A stretch of DNA of 64,000 nt from Rhodocyclales bacterium. GTDB taxonomy: Bacteria > Pseudomonadota > Gammaproteobacteria > Burkholderiales > Rhodocyclaceae. The DNA is taken from the NCBI GenBank assembly GCA_016235025.1, contig JACRMV010000001.1, forward strand, positions 124,001 through 188,000. Reading direction: 5' to 3'. Below the pieces are notes generated by a model. That model saw only the letters and a program-made list of their open reading frames with translations. It searched no databases and was not told the DNA's origin. This document shows positions 1-9,761 of this stretch, piece by piece (the first letter of the stretch is position 1; each line of letters opens with the position of its first letter). The translations under genes were made by a program, and so were the position numbers.

Positions 1-152
1 CGTGATGGAGAGACTAGGCAAGGCAGTGCAGGCAGTCAGTGCGCTGGCACACATAGCAAACTGGCCAGGTAAATGTTCGGGAACAGACAGATGCGGCAGT
101 TGGCCTGGCTCGATAATCGGGCTACTGAAAGTACCGGTTCGAGGGGTAACAA

Positions 153-1187
153 ATGGCAGGACGAATACGAAAAACGGTCTGGAGCCGATCATTCCAGGGC
201 GTATTGAAGACGGTGACACGAACAGCCATGCGCATCGGTACCAAGGCGCTCAAGGAAAGTTTGCGGGCCGCTCCGCTGGCAGGCAAACGCAAGCCTGTTA
301 AAAAGGCGATGGCGCCGTCGGCCAACTGGACGAAGGGGATCGCCATTGGCGCGGCGGGGCCTCGCCGCTATCGGCTCTACAAGCCGTCCGGCGTGCGGCG
401 TAACGAGACTCTGCCATTGCTGGTCATGCTGCACGGTTGTGGGCAGGATGCCGAAGCACTGGCTGCCAGCAGCCGGATGAACACGATCGCGGCCCGTGAG
501 CGCTTTTTCGTGCTCTATCCCGAGCAGGATCGCCTGTCGAATGTGCAGGGATGCTGGAACTGGTACGACACCCGGACGGGGCGTGCACAGGCCGAAGCCA
601 ATTCGATCAGTGCGGCCATTGAACAGGTTTGCCTGGCGGCGCAAGCCGTCGACCGCAGCCGGATTGCCCTGGCAGGAATTTCAGCCGGGGCCGGTATGGC
701 CGTGCTGCTGGCGACACATCATCCCGAACGCTTTCGGGCCATTGCCATGCATTCGGGGATTGCGCCGGGCGTTGCGCATTCGTCGGCGAGCGCCATTAAG
801 GCCATGTTCGGGCAAAGCGTGACAACGTCGCCTCTCCCGGCCATTGCGCCCGATGTGAGACTGCCGGCGTTGCTGGTCATCCACGGCGCAGCGGACCACG
901 TGGTGGCGCCGGGGAATGGCGCCGAAGCGGCCATGCGCTGGGGGGAACGGGTTGGTGCCAAGGCGAGCAAGCCGCGCCGCGTGCAGCGTGGCGTGCGTTA
1001 TGCGGCGATAATCACCGATTATCGAAAAAGCGGCCGGGTGATCGCGACGCTCTGTGCCGTCGACCGGCTCGGACATGCCTGGAGCGGTGGTGCCGCAGGG
1101 CATTACTGCAGCGACCCCAAAGGCCCGGATGCCTCACGGATGATCTGGTCCTTCGTCGCCAGGCAATTTGCCCGGGCGGCAGACTAA
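153..1187 (+). CDS. PHB depolymerase-family esterase (LpqC-like)
   Basis: This is a 344-residue alpha/beta hydrolase of the poly(3-hydroxybutyrate) depolymerase / LpqC esterase family, expected to cleave ester bonds of polyesters or related substrates. Visible signs are LLVMLHGCGQD near residue 90 (oxyanion-hole region), the lipase box GISAGAG with nucleophile Ser177, HGAADHVV near 250 (acid residue) and RLGHAWSGG near 317 (catalytic His). The basic N-terminal ~60 residues are low complexity and show no clear signal peptide, so a cytoplasmic location is possible. The ATG at 153 follows a GAGGGG ribosome-binding stretch. The 152 bases upstream hold no gene I can support. Family assignment is firm; substrate is unknown. 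Confidence 0.85.
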   Translation: MAGRIRKTVWSRSFQGVLKTVTRTAMRIGTKALKESLRAAPLAGKRKPVKKAMAPSANWTKGIAIGAAGPRRYRLYKPSGVRRNETLPLLVMLHGCGQDAEALAASSRMNTIAARERFFVLYPEQDRLSNVQGCWNWYDTRTGRAQAEANSISAAIEQVCLAAQAVDRSRIALAGISAGAGMAVLLATHHPERFRAIAMHSGIAPGVAHSSASAIKAMFGQSVTTSPLPAIAPDVRLPALLVIHGAADHVVAPGNGAEAAMRWGERVGAKASKPRRVQRGVRYAAIITDYRKSGRVIATLCAVDRLGHAWSGGAAGHYCSDPKGPDASRMIWSFVARQFARAAD

Positions 1188-1263
1188 GACCAAGGTTCAG
1201 TACTGCTTCGTCAGAACCTTCTTCAACGCAGAAGAACTGGTCAAGCTTGCGAATCCCGGCGCC

Positions 1264-1338
1264 TTATCGCAGGCCAAAGACTGACAGGACGACGAGGACG
1301 ATTACGACCAGTCCAACGATGTAGATAATATTGCTCAT
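1264..1338 (-). CDS. 24-residue single-span membrane microprotein
   Basis: This short open frame reads MSNIIYIVGLVVIVLVVLSV followed by FGLR and a TAA stop. It is almost entirely one hydrophobic helix ending in a short basic tail, the usual design of tiny bacterial membrane proteins. An AGGGAAACAC stretch precedes the ATG on the minus strand. It lies in the gap between the esterase and the damaged FAD oxidoreductase. I recall similar orphan peptides in proteobacteria but cannot name a function. Confidence 0.5.
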   Translation of the reverse strand: MSNIIYIVGLVVIVLVVLSVFGLR

Positions 1339-1431
1339 CAGTGTTTCCCTTCGGGTAGAGGGCTGGCGATTCGCGCCATGACCATGGTTTGTTGCCCGCC
1401 GATTCCGCCTTACCCTGCGCTATCGTGAACC

Positions 1432-2903
1432 TCAGCCCGGCGGACGGGTGTTGTCGCGCTTTTCCTCGTGGTATTCCTCCTCCACATTCACCGACCAGAT
1501 CGCGGCCTTGTCCGTGATGCCGGCCATGATGGCTTCGGCGGCGAGCTTGGCGGTGACCATCGAACGAACTGGTCATAGCTGCCGAAATAGGCAGGATAGG
1601 CCTTGGGCACGCGGGCGACATGCCAGTCGAGTGCGTCGGCGGGGTCGATCAGGTCGATTTTCGCCAGTTCGGCAATTGCGAAGCGCGAAAATTCGGCATC
1701 GTCCATGCGCCACAGTTCATCGCCTTCCTGGCAGAAATATTCGAGGCCCATCCAGATGGTGTCGGCCTCCTTGACCAGCGCCGGGCTCCAGTTGTTGAAG
1801 ATTTGCAGGCGGCCGATCTTGACATCGGGTTCCTGAATGTAGATCCAGGTGTCGGGTAAAAGATTGAGCGGCGGCTTGCCTTCGGGACGCGGCTTGAGTC
1901 TTTTCAGCAACAGCCCCATGGTGATGAAATCGCGGTACATCAGCCCGTCCGCCACGGCGCGCACCGCGTCGGGCGCAGGTGGTTGCAGGGCCTGCACCAT
2001 ATCGCGGATGGGCATGGTCGAGATGACACAGTCGCCGTGCCACCAGCGCCGACTTTTATCGGCGGCTTCGGTTTCGATGGCGACGATGCGCTTGTCCTCG
2101 TGCCTGAGTGCGACAACCTTGAGGCCGAAGTGAATCTCGCCGCCGCGCCCGCGCAGTTCTTCCGCCGCCAGCCGCCACATCTGGCCGGGGCCGAACTTGG
2201 GGTAGAGGAAGCGTTCGATCAGGCTGGTCTCGGTGCCTTTCTGCGCTACGCCGGCCGCATCTTTACTGGCGCCGGAGAAGATTTTTTTTGCGGCGTGGAG
2301 GAGGGCCTTGGTGATCGACAGGCCCTTGATGCGCTGCGCCCCCCAGGCCGGGCTGATGGCGCGGCAGGCGACGCCCCAGACCTTTTCCGTGTAGTCCTTG
2401 AAGAAGGTGCGGTACAGCTCGCCGCCGAAGCGGTTGTAGAAAAAGTCTTCGAGATTCTTTTCCGGCTGGCGCGGGAACAGGCTGGCCCAGATATAGGAAA
2501 TGCCAATCCGCACCAGGCGTACCGGGCCGAGGTTGGCCATGGTTTTTCCCGAGAGCGAAATCGGGTAATCGAAAAAGCGGCGCAAAAAATAAATCCGCGA
2601 CAGGCGTGGCCGGATCAGCAGGTGCCGGTCGTTTTGCGGCATGACGGAAAAGCCGTTGGCATCCTTGTCGGGCGCCGGCGGCATCATCTGCCGCCACCAG
2701 TCCATCACCCAGTCGGACTTGGAAAAGAAGCGATGGCCGCCGATATCCATCCGGTTGCCCTTGTACTCGATGGTGCGCGAAATGCCACCGACATCATCGA
2801 GGGCTTCCAGCACGATGGGCCGGATGGCGGAGCGGCGTGCAAGTTCAAGCGCGGCGGTCAGGCCGGCGGGCCCGGCGCCGATGATGAGCACGGTTTGGGT
2901 CAT
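1432..2903 (-). pseudogene. FAD-dependent oxidoreductase (amine-oxidase/UGM-like), internal deletion near 3' end
   Basis: The intact part (2903 down to about 1558) begins with a Rossmann FAD fingerprint, [19 protein letters not shown], and resembles the protoporphyrinogen oxidase / UDP-galactopyranose mutase-like NAD(P)/FAD proteins that accompany GtrA and glycosyltransferases in glycolipid loci. After [10 protein letters not shown] the frame turns into proline/serine-rich nonsense. The normal C-terminal segment ([15 protein letters not shown] ... [12 protein letters not shown]) is present in another frame, ending at a TGA at 1432. The segment that usually lies between them, including the HRYNNQDHS-type cofactor-binding motif, is missing. 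A deletion of roughly 30-40 codons with a frame change therefore probably inactivates the gene, unless it is an assembly error. Repeat copy 2034-2057 lies inside it. Confidence 0.75.
2034..2057 (+). repeat. Dispersed 24-bp repeat, copy 1
   Basis: About 22 of 24 positions match the consensus (GCCGTSTCR followed by CCAGCGCCGACTTTT). It sits inside the FAD oxidoreductase gene, in antisense orientation to it, and is read as the extra loop DKSRRWWHG. Confidence 0.8.
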
Positions 2904-3337
2904 GGCGTGGTTTCCATTGAGGGAGCGCCGCTCCGGGAAGGTGAAAACAGCATCCAGCGCCGCAGGAAGAAGTTGAAGAACAGGATAAACACAGCGGCAA
3001 ACACTTTGGACAAAAGATAATGCAGCCCGGCGAAATCGGTCAGCAGCCAGAGCAGCAGCGTGTTGAGCAGCAATCCGGCGATGCCGATGGCGCCAAAGAC
3101 GAGGAACTCATGCAGGCGGTTTTCCATGCGGCGGAAATCGAATACCCAGAGCAGGCAAAGCAGATAGTTGGCGGCCAGCCCGGCACAAAAGGCGACTGCG
3201 GCAGAGAGCAGGTAATACCACCCAACATGCTCGGTAAGAAAGTAAAGACAGGCAAAGTCCACCACGAAACTCAAGCCGCCGACCCCGGCATAGCGGATGA
3301 ACTGCAAAATCCATTGGGGGTATCGGTTATCTGGCAT
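2900..3337 (-). CDS. GtrA-family membrane protein
   Basis: This 145-residue protein has four predicted membrane segments and opens with [20 protein letters not shown], the typical start of GtrA proteins. These help translocate polyprenyl-linked sugars across the membrane during surface-glycan modification. The ATG at 3337 is chosen because it begins just before the GtrA domain; an upstream ATG at 3370 is possible. The stop overlaps the start of the FAD oxidoreductase by 4 bases, so the two were probably one translationally coupled operon, now with a damaged second gene. Confidence 0.85.
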   Translation of the reverse strand: MPDNRYPQWILQFIRYAGVGGLSFVVDFACLYFLTEHVGWYYLLSAAVAFCAGLAANYLLCLLWVFDFRRMENRLHEFLVFGAIGIAGLLLNTLLLWLLTDFAGLHYLLSKVFAAVFILFFNFFLRRWMLFSPSRSGAPSMETTP

Positions 3338-3487
3338 GGGCAGGGTGATTTTTGATGCGGGGTGGATCATTTCAGGCCGGTCGATTCTAGCAGGGCGGTT
3401 GGGAGTGCCGGCATCTTCATCGTTTGGTAATATGGTGCTCCCGGCTCCATTGCGGCTGGCCCCATGATCTGAATCCAGGAAACGAAA

Positions 3488-3715
3488 ATGAATTTTGACA
3501 AGGAACTCGATGCCCGCGGATTGAGCTGTCCGTTGCCCATTCTGCGCACCAAGAAGGCGTTGACGGAGCTTGCGCACGGCCAAGTGTTGCGTATCGTCGC
3601 CACCGATCCCGGTTCGGTCAAAGACTTTGCCGCGTTTGCCAAGCAGACCGGCAATGCCTTGCTGGCGAGCAACGTGCACGGCAAGGAATTTGAATTCTTC
3701 ATGCAGCGCAAGTAA
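3488..3715 (+). CDS. tusA: TusA/SirA-family sulfur carrier
   Basis: This 75-residue protein contains the hallmark DARGLSCPLPILRTKKAL, where the Cys of the CPxP motif carries persulfide sulfur. TusA proteins relay sulfur either for tRNA thiolation or, in sulfur oxidisers, between cytoplasmic sulfurtransferases. The next gene, a DsrE2-type protein 30 bases downstream, favours a role in sulfur trafficking. The ATG at 3488 is preceded by AGGAAACG. It is divergent from GtrA, so the ~150-bp gap should hold both promoters. Confidence 0.92.
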   Translation: MNFDKELDARGLSCPLPILRTKKALTELAHGQVLRIVATDPGSVKDFAAFAKQTGNALLASNVHGKEFEFFMQRK

Positions 3716-3744
3716 GCCGTGCTTCTCTGAAGCCAGGCTTGTCC

Positions 3745-4359
3745 ATGGATATGACCATTACGCCCGAAACCATCGACGAGATCGTCAACCGTCGGCTCGC
3801 CGAGTTACTGCCGCAGAAAATTGAGGAAGCATTGCGTGAGCGGGAAGCGGCGAGAACGCCCTCGCTGGCCATCATTGCCTCGAAGGGTACGCTCGACTGG
3901 GCTTATCCCCCCTTCATCCTTGGCTCGACCGCTGCCGCGCTAGGCTGGGATGTGTCGATCTTCTTCACGTTCTACGGTTTGAACCTGCTTAAGCAGGATG
4001 TCTCCGACCTCAAGGTCAGCCCGCTGGGCAACCCCGGCATGCCGATGAAAATGCCCTTCGGCCCGGAGTGGTTCAAGGCGATCAACTGGAACATTCCCAA
4101 TGCCATTCAGGCCGGCATTCCCGGCTTCGAGACACTGGCGACCCGCTTGATGCAGCAGACCATCAGCAACAAGGGCGTGGCCGGTATCGAGGAGCTGCGC
4201 AGCCTGTCCGTCGAAGCCGGTGTGAAGCTGATCGCCTGCCAGATGACGATGGATCTGTTTGGTTTCAGTCAGGCGGACTTCATCGAAGGCCTCGATTTTG
4301 CCGGCGCCGCCACCTTCCTGCCGGTGGCGCAAGAGGCGGACGTGACCTTGTTTATCTGA
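3745..4359 (+). CDS. DsrE2-like sulfurtransferase (DsrE/DsrF/DrsH family)
   Basis: About 204 residues. After a short helical N-terminus, IIASKGTLDWAYPPFILGST and VSIFFTFYGLNLLKQDVS are typical of the DsrE2A group found next to tusA and rhodanese genes in sulfur-metabolising bacteria. A conserved cysteine lies in KLIACQMTMDLFG and would carry the persulfide. No strong membrane span is evident. An in-frame TTG at 3739 and ATGs at 3745 and 3751 compete as starts; 3745 is my choice. It probably forms an operon with tusA. Confidence 0.85.
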   Translation: MDMTITPETIDEIVNRRLAELLPQKIEEALREREAARTPSLAIIASKGTLDWAYPPFILGSTAAALGWDVSIFFTFYGLNLLKQDVSDLKVSPLGNPGMPMKMPFGPEWFKAINWNIPNAIQAGIPGFETLATRLMQQTISNKGVAGIEELRSLSVEAGVKLIACQMTMDLFGFSQADFIEGLDFAGAATFLPVAQEADVTLFI

Positions 4360-4443
4360 TCGTCTTCCGTCACACTGGCGCAGGTCGGGGTTCAGTAATT
4401 TTTGGCACGCAGTGCGTCTGGAATGGCAAAGGGGTAGCCCGGC

Positions 4444-7287
4444 CTATCCCAGGCGCGCGCGTTGCGTTGCGAGTTTTTCACGCAGTGCGACAAATCCGGC
4501 CAGCCGCTCGCGCTCCTGGCTCACCACGGCCGCCGGTGCGCGCTCGACGAAACTGGGCAGGGCGAGCTTTGCCTCTGCCTTGGCAATTTCGCCGCAGATA
4601 CGATCGATTTCCTTCGTTACGCGTTCCTTCTCGGTGGCGATGTCGATTTCGATTTTCAGCATCAGACGGAACTCGCCAACGATTTGCACCGGCGCGTCGG
4701 TTTCCGGCAGCGTATCGACCACACTGACTTCGGAGAGCTTGGCCAGCGCCGCGAGATACGGGGCGTAAGCCTGTAATGCCGCCGTATCACCAGCGCCGGG
4801 TTTTTGCGGGCCGGTGCCGACCAGCGGCACTTTCTGCGCCGGCGATAGATTCATTTCGCCACGCAGGCTGCGACAGGCAGTGACCATCTCCTTGAGCGTC
4901 CCGACCCAGGCTTCGGCGGCTTCGTCGATGCGGGAGGGATCGCTTTGCGGGTAGGTTTGCAGCATCACCGATTCGCTGCCGTCGCCGGAGGCTCTGCCGG
5001 CAATCGGCGCGACTTTCTGCCAGAGTTCTTCGGTGATGAAGGGAATCAGCGGGTGGGCCAGGCGCAGCACGGTTTCCAGCACACGGATCAGCGTGCGGCG
5101 GGTGCCGCGTTGCCGGGCTTCGTTGCCATGTTGCAGTTGGACTTTGGCCAGCTCCAGATACCAGTCGCAATATTCGTCCCAGACATATTCGTAAATCGAC
5201 TTGGCCAGCAGGTCGAAGCGGTAATCGGCGAAGTGCCGGGCGGCTTCCGCTTCCAGTTTTTGCAGCAGGCTGACGATCCAGCGGTCGGCCGGCGAGAAAT
5301 CCAGATACGTCCCATTGCAGGCAGCAGACCCGTGCGGTGCAAGGCCGCAATCCTGCCCCTCGCAGTTCATCAGCACGAAGCGGGTGGCGTTCCACAGCTT
5401 GTTGCAAAAATTGCGGTAGCCCTCGCAGCGCTGCATGTCGAACTTGATGTCGCGGCCGGGACTGGCCAGGCTGAGGAAGGTGAAGCGCAGCGCGTCGGTG
5501 CCGTAGGCCGGAATGCCGGTGGGGAATTCTTTCTTCGTGCGCTTCTCGATCTTTGACGCATCCTTCGGATTCATCAACCCGGTGGTGCGTTTCTTCACCA
5601 GGTCGTCGAGCGCGATACCGTCGATCAGGTCGATCGGGTCGAGCACGTTGCCTTTCGATTTGCTCATTTTCTGGCCTTCCGCATCGCGGATCAGGCCATG
5701 CACATACACGTCGCGAAAGGGAATCTTGCCGGTGAGGTGCCGGGTCATCATCACCATGCGCGCCACCCAGAAGAAGATGATGTCGAAGCCGGTGACCAGC
5801 ACGGTCGAGGGCAGATAGAGGTCGAGCGCCGGATTGGATTTGTCCGGATAATCCGGTGTCCAGTCGAGCGTCGAGAACGGCCACAGCGCGGACGAATACC
5901 AGGTGTCGAGTACGTCCGGATCACGCGTCAGGCCACCGTCATAGCCGTCGGCGCGGGCGAGCCGGCTGGCCTCGGCGGCATCGTGCGCCACATAGACGCG
6001 GCCATCGTCGGCATACCAGGCCGGAATCTGGTGGCCCCACCACAGTTGCCGCGAAATGCACCAGTCCTGGATGTTGTTCAGCCACTGGTTGTAGGTGTTC
6101 ACCCAGTTTTCCGGATGGAAGCGCACCTCGCCGCTGGCGACGACTTCCAGCGCCTGCGCGGTGATGCTCTTGCCATTCGCACCGGGTTTGCTCATGGCGA
6201 CGAACCACTGGTCGGTGAGCATCGGCTCGATGACGACGCCGGTGCGGTCGCCGCGCGGAACCATCAGCCGGTGCGGCTTGGTGGCAGCCAGCAAGCCGAG
6301 CGCTTCGAGGTCGGCGATGATGACACGGCGCGCATCAAAGCGGTCCATGCCACGGTATTTCTCCGGGCCGTGTTCGTTGATGCGGGCATCGAGCGTCAGG
6401 ACCGAAATCGGGGTCAGGCCGTGCCGGTGGCCGACCTGCCAGTCGTTGAAATCATGCGCCGGCGTGATTTTGACGCAACCGGTGCCGAATGCCGGGTCGA
6501 CATAGCTGTCGGCGATGATCGGGAGGGTGCGGCCGGTAAGCGGCAGGTGCACCTGCTTGCCGACCAGGTGGGCATAGCGTTCATCCTCCGGATTGACGGC
6601 GACGGCGACGTCGCCGAGCAGGGTTTCCGGCCGGGTCGTGGCTACCGTCAAGCTGCCGCTGCCATCGGCCAGCGGATAACGGATTTCCCACATGAAACCG
6701 TCTTCTTCCTCGCTCACCACTTCGAGGTCGGAAACGGCGGTGAGCAGTTTCGGGTCCCAGTTCACCAGCCGCTTGCCGCGATAGATCAAGCCTTCGTTGT
6801 AGAGGCGGACAAAGGTTTCGGTGACGGTCTGCGACAGTCCGGCATCCATCGTGAAGCGCTCGCGCGACCAGTCCGGGCTGGTGCCCAGGCGGCGCATCTG
6901 GCGGGTGATGGTGCCGCCTGAATATTCCTTCCATTCCCAGACTTTCTTGAGGAACTCCTCGCGTCCGAGATCGTGGCGGGAAATGCCCTGGGCATCGAGC
7001 TGGCGCTCGACCACGATCTGCGTTGCGATCCCGGCGTGGTCGGTGCCGGGCTGCCACAGCGTGTTGGCGCCGCGCATGCGATGGTAGCGGGTGAGCGCAT
7101 CCATGATGGCCTGGTTGAAGCCATGCCCCATGTGCAGCGTGCCGGTGACGTTGGGCGGCGGCAGCAGGATGCAGAAATTGTCCGCCTTGCCGGTATCGAG
7201 GCCGGCGGCAAAATAGCCGCGCGATTCCCAGATCGGATACCAGTGGCGCTCGATGGCGGCGGGTTCGAAGCTCTTGGTGAGTTCCAT
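4444..7287 (-). CDS. valS: Valyl-tRNA synthetase
   Basis: This class I aminoacyl-tRNA synthetase of 947 residues charges tRNA-Val in the cytoplasm. The HIGH-type motif reads [15 protein letters not shown], the KMSKS loop reads [14 protein letters not shown], and an editing domain lies between them. The C-terminal helical arm ([20 protein letters not shown]) is the usual tRNA-binding coiled coil. An ATG at 7287 ([13 protein letters not shown]) fits family length better than the in-frame start at 7314. No frame problems were seen. Confidence 0.96.
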   Translation of the reverse strand: MELTKSFEPAAIERHWYPIWESRGYFAAGLDTGKADNFCILLPPPNVTGTLHMGHGFNQAIMDALTRYHRMRGANTLWQPGTDHAGIATQIVVERQLDAQGISRHDLGREEFLKKVWEWKEYSGGTITRQMRRLGTSPDWSRERFTMDAGLSQTVTETFVRLYNEGLIYRGKRLVNWDPKLLTAVSDLEVVSEEEDGFMWEIRYPLADGSGSLTVATTRPETLLGDVAVAVNPEDERYAHLVGKQVHLPLTGRTLPIIADSYVDPAFGTGCVKITPAHDFNDWQVGHRHGLTPISVLTLDARINEHGPEKYRGMDRFDARRVIIADLEALGLLAATKPHRLMVPRGDRTGVVIEPMLTDQWFVAMSKPGANGKSITAQALEVVASGEVRFHPENWVNTYNQWLNNIQDWCISRQLWWGHQIPAWYADDGRVYVAHDAAEASRLARADGYDGGLTRDPDVLDTWYSSALWPFSTLDWTPDYPDKSNPALDLYLPSTVLVTGFDIIFFWVARMVMMTRHLTGKIPFRDVYVHGLIRDAEGQKMSKSKGNVLDPIDLIDGIALDDLVKKRTTGLMNPKDASKIEKRTKKEFPTGIPAYGTDALRFTFLSLASPGRDIKFDMQRCEGYRNFCNKLWNATRFVLMNCEGQDCGLAPHGSAACNGTYLDFSPADRWIVSLLQKLEAEAARHFADYRFDLLAKSIYEYVWDEYCDWYLELAKVQLQHGNEARQRGTRRTLIRVLETVLRLAHPLIPFITEELWQKVAPIAGRASGDGSESVMLQTYPQSDPSRIDEAAEAWVGTLKEMVTACRSLRGEMNLSPAQKVPLVGTGPQKPGAGDTAALQAYAPYLAALAKLSEVSVVDTLPETDAPVQIVGEFRLMLKIEIDIATEKERVTKEIDRICGEIAKAEAKLALPSFVERAPAAVVSQERERLAGFVALREKLATQRARLG

Positions 7288-7474
7288 GAAGGTACTAAGA
7301 GGCAAAAAAAGCAATTTTAGCGGATAGACACGCCGAAACTGCCGGAACGGAAGCCGGTTTGTGTGACGAGGTCCATGAAACTGACGCTGCCCACCGCCGC
7401 TTTACGCGGATTTTGACCGTGCTAGCATGCTCTGACTTGATCTTCATCGAGCCAGTACATCAAAAAATGGGGGT

Positions 7475-8239
7475 ATGAAAATGGGTTCGTCGACAACCGG
7501 GCGCATGTGTTCATTTGCGTATGGGGTGGCAGCTTATTTTTTCTTTTTGCTGGTTTTTCTAATCTTTATCGCTTTCGTCGGCGACTTTCTGCCGCCGGGC
7601 TATCTGTTTGCGCCGATACGGACAGGCGATGCCCTCAAATCTGCCGTGAACGACCTTTTCCTGATTGTCTTGTTTGGCGTGCCGCATAGCGTGATGGCGC
7701 GGCCTGCCTTCAAATACTGGCTAACCAGGTTTCTGCCGGCGCACCTGGAACGCAGCACCTATGTTCTGGTGTCCAGCCTGCTGCTTTTGCTGCTCATCTG
7801 GCAGTGGCAGCCGATTGGCCCGGAGGTGTGGCATTTCGACGCGCCGCTGGTGCGCTATGCCATCTATGGCATGTTTGCTGCCGGTTGGGCAATCATATTT
7901 GTTGCCACTTTCCTGACCGATCATTTTGATCTGTTTGGCTTGCGTCAGGTCTATTTGCATCTGCTTGGCCGGACATATGCCCCACCGGTGTTTACCCATC
8001 GTTTCCTGTACAAGACGGTACGTCACCCGATGATGCTCGGGATGTTCATTGCGCTCTGGGCTACACCGGCAATGAGCATGAGCCATCTTGTCCTGGCCAT
8101 CGGGTTCAGCCTTTACATTGTTGTCGGCGTCCATTTCGAGGAACAGGATTTGTTGTGCAACCTGGGCGAGGATTACCAGCGCTATCACGCGCAAACTCCG
8201 ATGTTTCTGCCCGGAGTGGTGAAACGGCCATCAAAGTAA
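7475..8239 (+). CDS. Membrane methyltransferase, NnrU/isoprenylcysteine-methyltransferase type (MddA-like)
   Basis: A 254-residue integral membrane protein with about five or six spans. The C-terminal signature (KTVRHPMMLGMFIALWATP, then HFEEQDLLCNLGEDYQRY) matches the isoprenylcysteine carboxyl methyltransferase fold shared by NnrU and MddA proteins. MddA methylates methanethiol to dimethyl sulfide, and the WATPAMSMSH stretch resembles that branch, but the substrate cannot be proved from motifs. The gene stands alone between valS (divergent) and pcnB. Confidence 0.7.
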   Translation: MKMGSSTTGRMCSFAYGVAAYFFFLLVFLIFIAFVGDFLPPGYLFAPIRTGDALKSAVNDLFLIVLFGVPHSVMARPAFKYWLTRFLPAHLERSTYVLVSSLLLLLLIWQWQPIGPEVWHFDAPLVRYAIYGMFAAGWAIIFVATFLTDHFDLFGLRQVYLHLLGRTYAPPVFTHRFLYKTVRHPMMLGMFIALWATPAMSMSHLVLAIGFSLYIVVGVHFEEQDLLCNLGEDYQRYHAQTPMFLPGVVKRPSK

Positions 8240-8277
8240 CGATCAAGGTCGGTATCGGATCGATTTTTCGTTTCCTT

Positions 8278-8301
8278 GTCGTGTCAGCGGCGCCGATTTT
8301 T
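8278..8301 (+). repeat. Dispersed 24-bp repeat, diverged copy
   Basis: About 19 of 24 positions match the consensus. It is intergenic, between the MddA-like gene and pcnB, and ends in a T run. Confidence 0.55.
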
Positions 8302-8416
8302 TGACCCTCATTCGGCATCGCCGATTGGGCCCCGAGCGTTGATAAACACTCAGTCAGCTGACGTTGACACCCTGTTTCCGTTATTATTGCGGCCTTTCGT
8401 AGTTCCTTGTTAACCC

Positions 8417-9760
8417 ATGATCGTCAAGCTGTTGCGCCGTGTCTTTCGTCGCGGCGAATCCCCTGTTTCAAGCGCATCGGCCGTCATTCCGCTGGCGCGC
8501 CATGGCATTCATCGCGAACATGTCTCCTCCGGCGCCCGCCGTACCTGCGAAACCTTGCAGAAAGCCGGGTTCAAGGCCTATGTCGTGGGCGGTGCGGTGC
8601 GTGACCTGATCGCCGGGATCGAACCCAAGGACTATGACATCGCCACCGATGCCACGCCGGAACAGGTGCGTTCGTTGTTCCGCCGCTCGCGCATCATCGG
8701 CCGCCGTTTCCAGATCGTGCATGTGATGCAGGGTGGCGAGACGCTGGAGGTGTCGACCTTTCGCGCCGCCCACGATGCCGATACAGCCAAGGACGCGCAT
8801 GGCCGCGTGCTGCGCGACAACGTCTTTGGCTCGATGGCGGAAGACGCGGCGCGGCGCGACTTCACGGTGAACGCGCTGTACTACGACCCGACCCGCGAGA
8901 CGGTGATCGACTACCATCACGGCGTCGCCGACCTGAAACAAAAAACGCTGCGCATGATCGGCGAGCCGCGCGCCCGTTACCGCGAAGACCCGGTGCGCAT
9001 GCTGCGCGCCGTGCGCCTTTCGGCCAAGCTCGGGCTGGCGCTGGATCCGGCGCTGCGGGCGCCAATCCGCGAGATGGCGACGCTGATGGAAAACGTACCG
9101 GCGGCGCGGCTGTTCGACGAGATGCTGAAGCTGCTGTTTTCAGGGCATGCCGTCGAATGCCTCAAGCGCCTGCGCGACGACGGCCTGCATCACGGGCTGC
9201 TGCCGCTGCTCGATGTGATCCTGGAGCAGCCGCTGGGCGAGAAATTCGTCATGCTTTCGCTGGCCAGCACCGATGCACGGGTCAAGGCAGGCAAATCGGT
9301 ATCGCCCGGCTATCTGTTCGCCACCCTGCTGTGGCATGAAGTGCTGGCCAACTGGGAACTGCGCAAGGCGCGCGGCGAGGTATCGATTCCGGCGCTCTAC
9401 GAGGCAATGGACGAAGTGCTCGATATCCAGGCCGAAAAGCTCGCCATCACGCGCCGCATCGCCGGCGACATCAAGGACATCTGGGCGCTGCAACCGCGCT
9501 TCGAGAAACGTGCCGGGAAGGCACCTTACCGGCTGCTGGAACTGCCGCGCTTCCGTGCGGGGTTTGATTTTCTCGTGCTGCGCGCCGAAAGCGGCGAGCT
9601 CGACCACGAGCTGGCCGACTGGTGGCTGGATTTCCAGAATGCCGATCCGGAGCGGCGCGAAGCCATGCTGGTACCCGATTCCGGACCGAAAAAACGTCGT
9701 CGCCGCAGCCGTGCCAAAAAGCCATTTGACGGGAACGCGTCGGTAGCCGCGGACGACTGA
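8417..9760 (+). CDS. pcnB: Poly(A) polymerase I
   Basis: 447 residues. The class II nucleotidyltransferase head is clear: FKAYVVGGAVRDLIAGIEPK, DYDIATDATPEQV and RRDFTVNALYYDP with the metal-binding acidic pair. The C-terminus is basic (KKRRRRSRAKKP), as is usual for PcnB, which adds 3' A tails that mark RNAs for decay. It could only be confused with CCA-adding enzyme, but the basic N- and C-terminal extensions and the folK neighbour favour PcnB. folK starts 1 base after the stop, implying one transcript. Confidence 0.93.
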   Translation: MIVKLLRRVFRRGESPVSSASAVIPLARHGIHREHVSSGARRTCETLQKAGFKAYVVGGAVRDLIAGIEPKDYDIATDATPEQVRSLFRRSRIIGRRFQIVHVMQGGETLEVSTFRAAHDADTAKDAHGRVLRDNVFGSMAEDAARRDFTVNALYYDPTRETVIDYHHGVADLKQKTLRMIGEPRARYREDPVRMLRAVRLSAKLGLALDPALRAPIREMATLMENVPAARLFDEMLKLLFSGHAVECLKRLRDDGLHHGLLPLLDVILEQPLGEKFVMLSLASTDARVKAGKSVSPGYLFATLLWHEVLANWELRKARGEVSIPALYEAMDEVLDIQAEKLAITRRIAGDIKDIWALQPRFEKRAGKAPYRLLELPRFRAGFDFLVLRAESGELDHELADWWLDFQNADPERREAMLVPDSGPKKRRRRSRAKKPFDGNASVAADD

Positions 9761-9761
9761 C

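Noticed and set aside
1983-3020. A 345-codon plus-strand open frame
   Set aside because: It mirrors the FAD oxidoreductase and GtrA genes on the other strand and has no recognisable domain.
4985-5025. Partial repeat-like text GGCGCGACTTTCTGCC in valS
   Set aside because: The match is too short and imperfect and falls in conserved coding sequence.
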